From assembly GCA_003222245.1 (NCBI GenBank), contig QHVH01000017.1, positions 17,168 to 81,167 on the forward strand: a stretch of 64,000 nt of DNA, written 5' to 3'. The notes beneath the pieces are model-generated. The model was not told the DNA's origin. It worked only from the letters and a program-made list of their open reading frames with translations, and did not search any database. A program made the position numbers and the translations under genes. Shown piece by piece: positions 62,807 to 64,000 of this stretch (position 1 is its first letter; each line of letters begins with the position of its first letter). This DNA comes from Blastocatellia bacterium AA13. GTDB taxonomy: Bacteria > Acidobacteriota > Blastocatellia > UBA7656.

Positions 62807-63166
62807 TCACCTGCTATTCACCAAGCACTTAAGAATAGGAGGCTGCCTCTCATTTGAAACACGGCCCACAATATTTAATAGACGCCGCATCTGCTCGCCC
62901 AAGCCATATCTCTGTTGCTGGCCTAGAATGATTCCTGAGTGCGGTTTGCCTTGCGCCAAGTACTCGGAATGAAGCTGTTGAAAGTCACCGATGTTAAAAG
63001 AATACAGGACGCGACCCTGTGAAGTAGCCAATTCAAGATGATCTCTATCTGGCCGCCTTACCATGCCTTGCTCAAGCGCCGAGGTCACATCAATGCCACG
63101 GATTCGTAAAGCGTGTACCAAGTCGCCATCCATTGCATCTTCGTCGCAGTAGAGTCGAATCTTCAT
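62807..63166 (-). CDS. DUF5615-family PIN-like protein (toxin partner)
   Basis: A 119-residue PIN/Mut7-C-like protein. MKIRLYCDEDAMDGDLVHAL carries the first acidic residues (DED), followed by RDHLELATSQGRVLYSFNIG DF, split in the usual way, with the later acidic residue in GDF. PIN-fold proteins are ribonucleases. Its ATG overlaps the stop of the DUF433 gene by one base (TGATG), so the two are translationally coupled: the standard layout of a DUF433/DUF5615 toxin-antitoxin pair. Ends 23 bp before the attC-like site F. Confidence 0.85.
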   Translation of the reverse strand: MKIRLYCDEDAMDGDLVHALRIRGIDVTSALEQGMVRRPDRDHLELATSQGRVLYSFNIGDFQQLHSEYLAQGKPHSGIILGQQQRYGLGEQMRRLLNIVGRVSNERQPPILKCLVNSR

Positions 63167-63456
63167 CAGGCGGTGCGTTCTTCCCTTAAATATTCCTGTT
63201 CGATTCGGTCAGCTTCAGTCTCATCCGCAGCGATTTCGGCTTCGACCTCATCCCGGTTTGCGTGGTAATAAGCCAGCGCGGCATGAACCTGCGCCTCCGT
63301 CAGATGCCCATAACGACGTGCGATTTCCTCCGGGCTGTGCCCCAGCTTGTACCATATCGCAATGCGATGGACAGTAATCCCGGTGCCCGCGATGCAAGGT
63401 CTGCCATGTCGGATTTCGGGAGAGCTTACAATTAGAGAACCTATATCCGTACTCAT
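63166..63456 (-). CDS. DUF433-family protein (antitoxin partner)
   Basis: A 96-residue DUF433 protein, a winged-helix-type small domain. Motifs: IVSSPEIRHGRPCIAGTGIT, VHRIAIWYKLGHSPEEIARR and YGHLTEAQVHAALAYYHANR are diagnostic. The partner role is as antitoxin and likely autorepressor of the DUF5615 gene downstream. The ATG at 63456 (MSTDIGSL) is the family start; an earlier in-frame start at 63573 would add unrelated sequence. It lies 81 bp after the R' box of site G. Confidence 0.88.
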   Translation of the reverse strand: MSTDIGSLIVSSPEIRHGRPCIAGTGITVHRIAIWYKLGHSPEEIARRYGHLTEAQVHAALAYYHANRDEVEAEIAADETEADRIEQEYLREERTA

Positions 63457-63536
63457 AAATCTAGCCCCGCTTATCCAGAGAATATGTCGCTTTGGAATTA
63501 TACACCAATAGCTAAATCGAGTCTGCGGGTAAGAGG

Positions 63537-63609
63537 GTTTAACGGCGCGCATCAGCGGGGCCGCATGCAGCATTGGCTTTCATTTGAGCGATTGTTTGCG
63601 GTCTCCGTT
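63537..63609 (-). other. attC-like half site G, 3' of the group II intron
   Basis: On the minus strand the R' box reads GTTAAAC (63543-63537), preceded by a GC-rich arm (GCGGCCCCGCTGATGCGCGCC). The other half is not present here: the sequence changes at about 63610 into the 3' end of a group II intron, so the missing part should lie beyond the intron, outside the window. Confidence 0.5.
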
Positions 63610-64000
63610 GCCGGGTAGGCCCGGCGGTTACTCGACCAGGCCCCCCACAGACCCGGACGTGCGCGATTGACGCATCCGGTTCCTCGGTGACCAGAGTCTC
63701 GGCACAACTCTAGCGCAGAACTTTTGCTGCCCTGCCGCTGCTTCAGATGTTATGCACGATCCTGGGCCGGGGCAGGGGAAGTTTCGTCGTCAGCTTCGCG
63801 AACTTCTCCACTGAGAGGTAGCTCTCGTTGCTCCGGCGACTCAACCAGTAACGCCATGCCTGCTCGACTGCCCGATAGAGTCTTTCCATCCTTCTCCCTT
63901 GGGCCTCGGTTCCCCACCTTCTCCTTGAGCAGCTCCTTCCTCGCTCAAGTTCGGTACTATGCTCAGCTACGACCGCCATCGTCCTTCTCGGGTCGCTTCA
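63610..64000 (-). mobile_element. Group II intron, 3' part (domain V, VI, maturase end)
   Basis: The minus strand shows a 34-base domain V (63683-63650): arm GGAACCGGATGCG, then CGCACGTCCGGGTC, in the usual spacing after the ORF, followed by a domain-VI-like arm and the 3' end CTACCCGGC at about 63610. The upstream part, with the encoded maturase fragment, continues to the right edge. In domain V the catalytic triad is expected as AGC but reads AAC, so the intron may be inactive. Its position next to an attC box recalls introns of the group IIC-attC type. Confidence 0.65.
63743..63895 (-). pseudogene. C-terminal fragment of group II intron reverse transcriptase/maturase
   Basis: The last 50 residues, RRMERLYRAVEQAWRYWLSR, RSNESYLSVEKFAKLTTKLP and LPRPRIVHNI, match the extreme C-terminus of intron-encoded reverse transcriptases (PLPxPRIVH ending). 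The frame continues upstream to a start at 63979, with a stop codon just before it, and those 28 residues are not RT-like, so the gene appears broken or frameshifted here. It continues beyond the window edge at most as a pseudogene. Confidence 0.7.

Overview
The window reads as chromosome from a free-living, Gram-negative-type bacterium of moderately high GC, most likely an acidobacterium (class Blastocatellia would fit). This placement is inference from gene content, with no rRNA to confirm it: a long (400 aa) IspH, PEGA-type Ser/Thr kinase, many Sec/Tat-exported hydrolases (M14, S8, S1/P1), several DinB-like proteins, and dispersed hairpin repeats between genes. Most genes are on the minus strand.

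Layout. 1-4.6 kb: a partial FHA protein, two bacterial-microcompartment vertex (EutN/CcmL) genes, a lipoprotein cyclophilin, gatB and ispH. 5-9.5 kb: Crp/Fnr regulator, a thioredoxin-like protein next to a tiny Cys-rich secreted peptide, a lipoprotein and a TetR regulator. 9.5-14 kb: large M14 peptidase and a Tat-exported HisC-like aminotransferase. 14.4-18.8 kb: a tight SPOR / amidase / HU-actin operon plus a PilZ protein. 19.4-25.7 kb: Ser/Thr kinase and two paralogous membrane HD-GYP proteins (c-di-GMP turnover). 25.8-39.3 kb: subtilase with a GVLLSD hexapeptide tail, FAD oxidoreductase, rlmB, MFS transporter, geranylgeranyl-reductase-like flavoprotein, SDR, VIT/vWA protein, S1/P1 nuclease. 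39.4-44 kb: the conserved prkA-DUF444-spoVR stress operon. 44.5-50 kb: methyltransferase, DinB, and moeA-sagB-truB, then tRNA-Asp. 50-56 kb: cytochrome c/copper-monooxygenase-like protein, SIMPL protein, PQQ-type propeller, DinB, EF-hand alpha/beta hydrolase.

From about 56 kb to the right edge the character changes. There are fragments of broken genes, dense hairpin and tandem repeats, and then a row of small minus-strand genes separated by inverted RYYYAAC...GTTRRRY sites. I interpret 58.8-63.6 kb as an integron gene-cassette array: VOC proteins, a broken membrane protein, a broken antitoxin-like gene, hicB with a frameshifted hicA, and a DUF433/DUF5615 toxin-antitoxin pair. The rightmost attC half is interrupted by a group II intron whose domain V and maturase C-terminus are readable. 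No integrase gene lies in the window; it could be to the right, upstream of the cassettes.

The strongest candidates for something undescribed are the HU-actin fusion with its own internal translation start inside a peptidoglycan operon, the cassette array with its intron, and the Cys-rich peptide beside a disulfide oxidoreductase. All assignments are by eye from translated sequence and motifs; none has been checked by database search.
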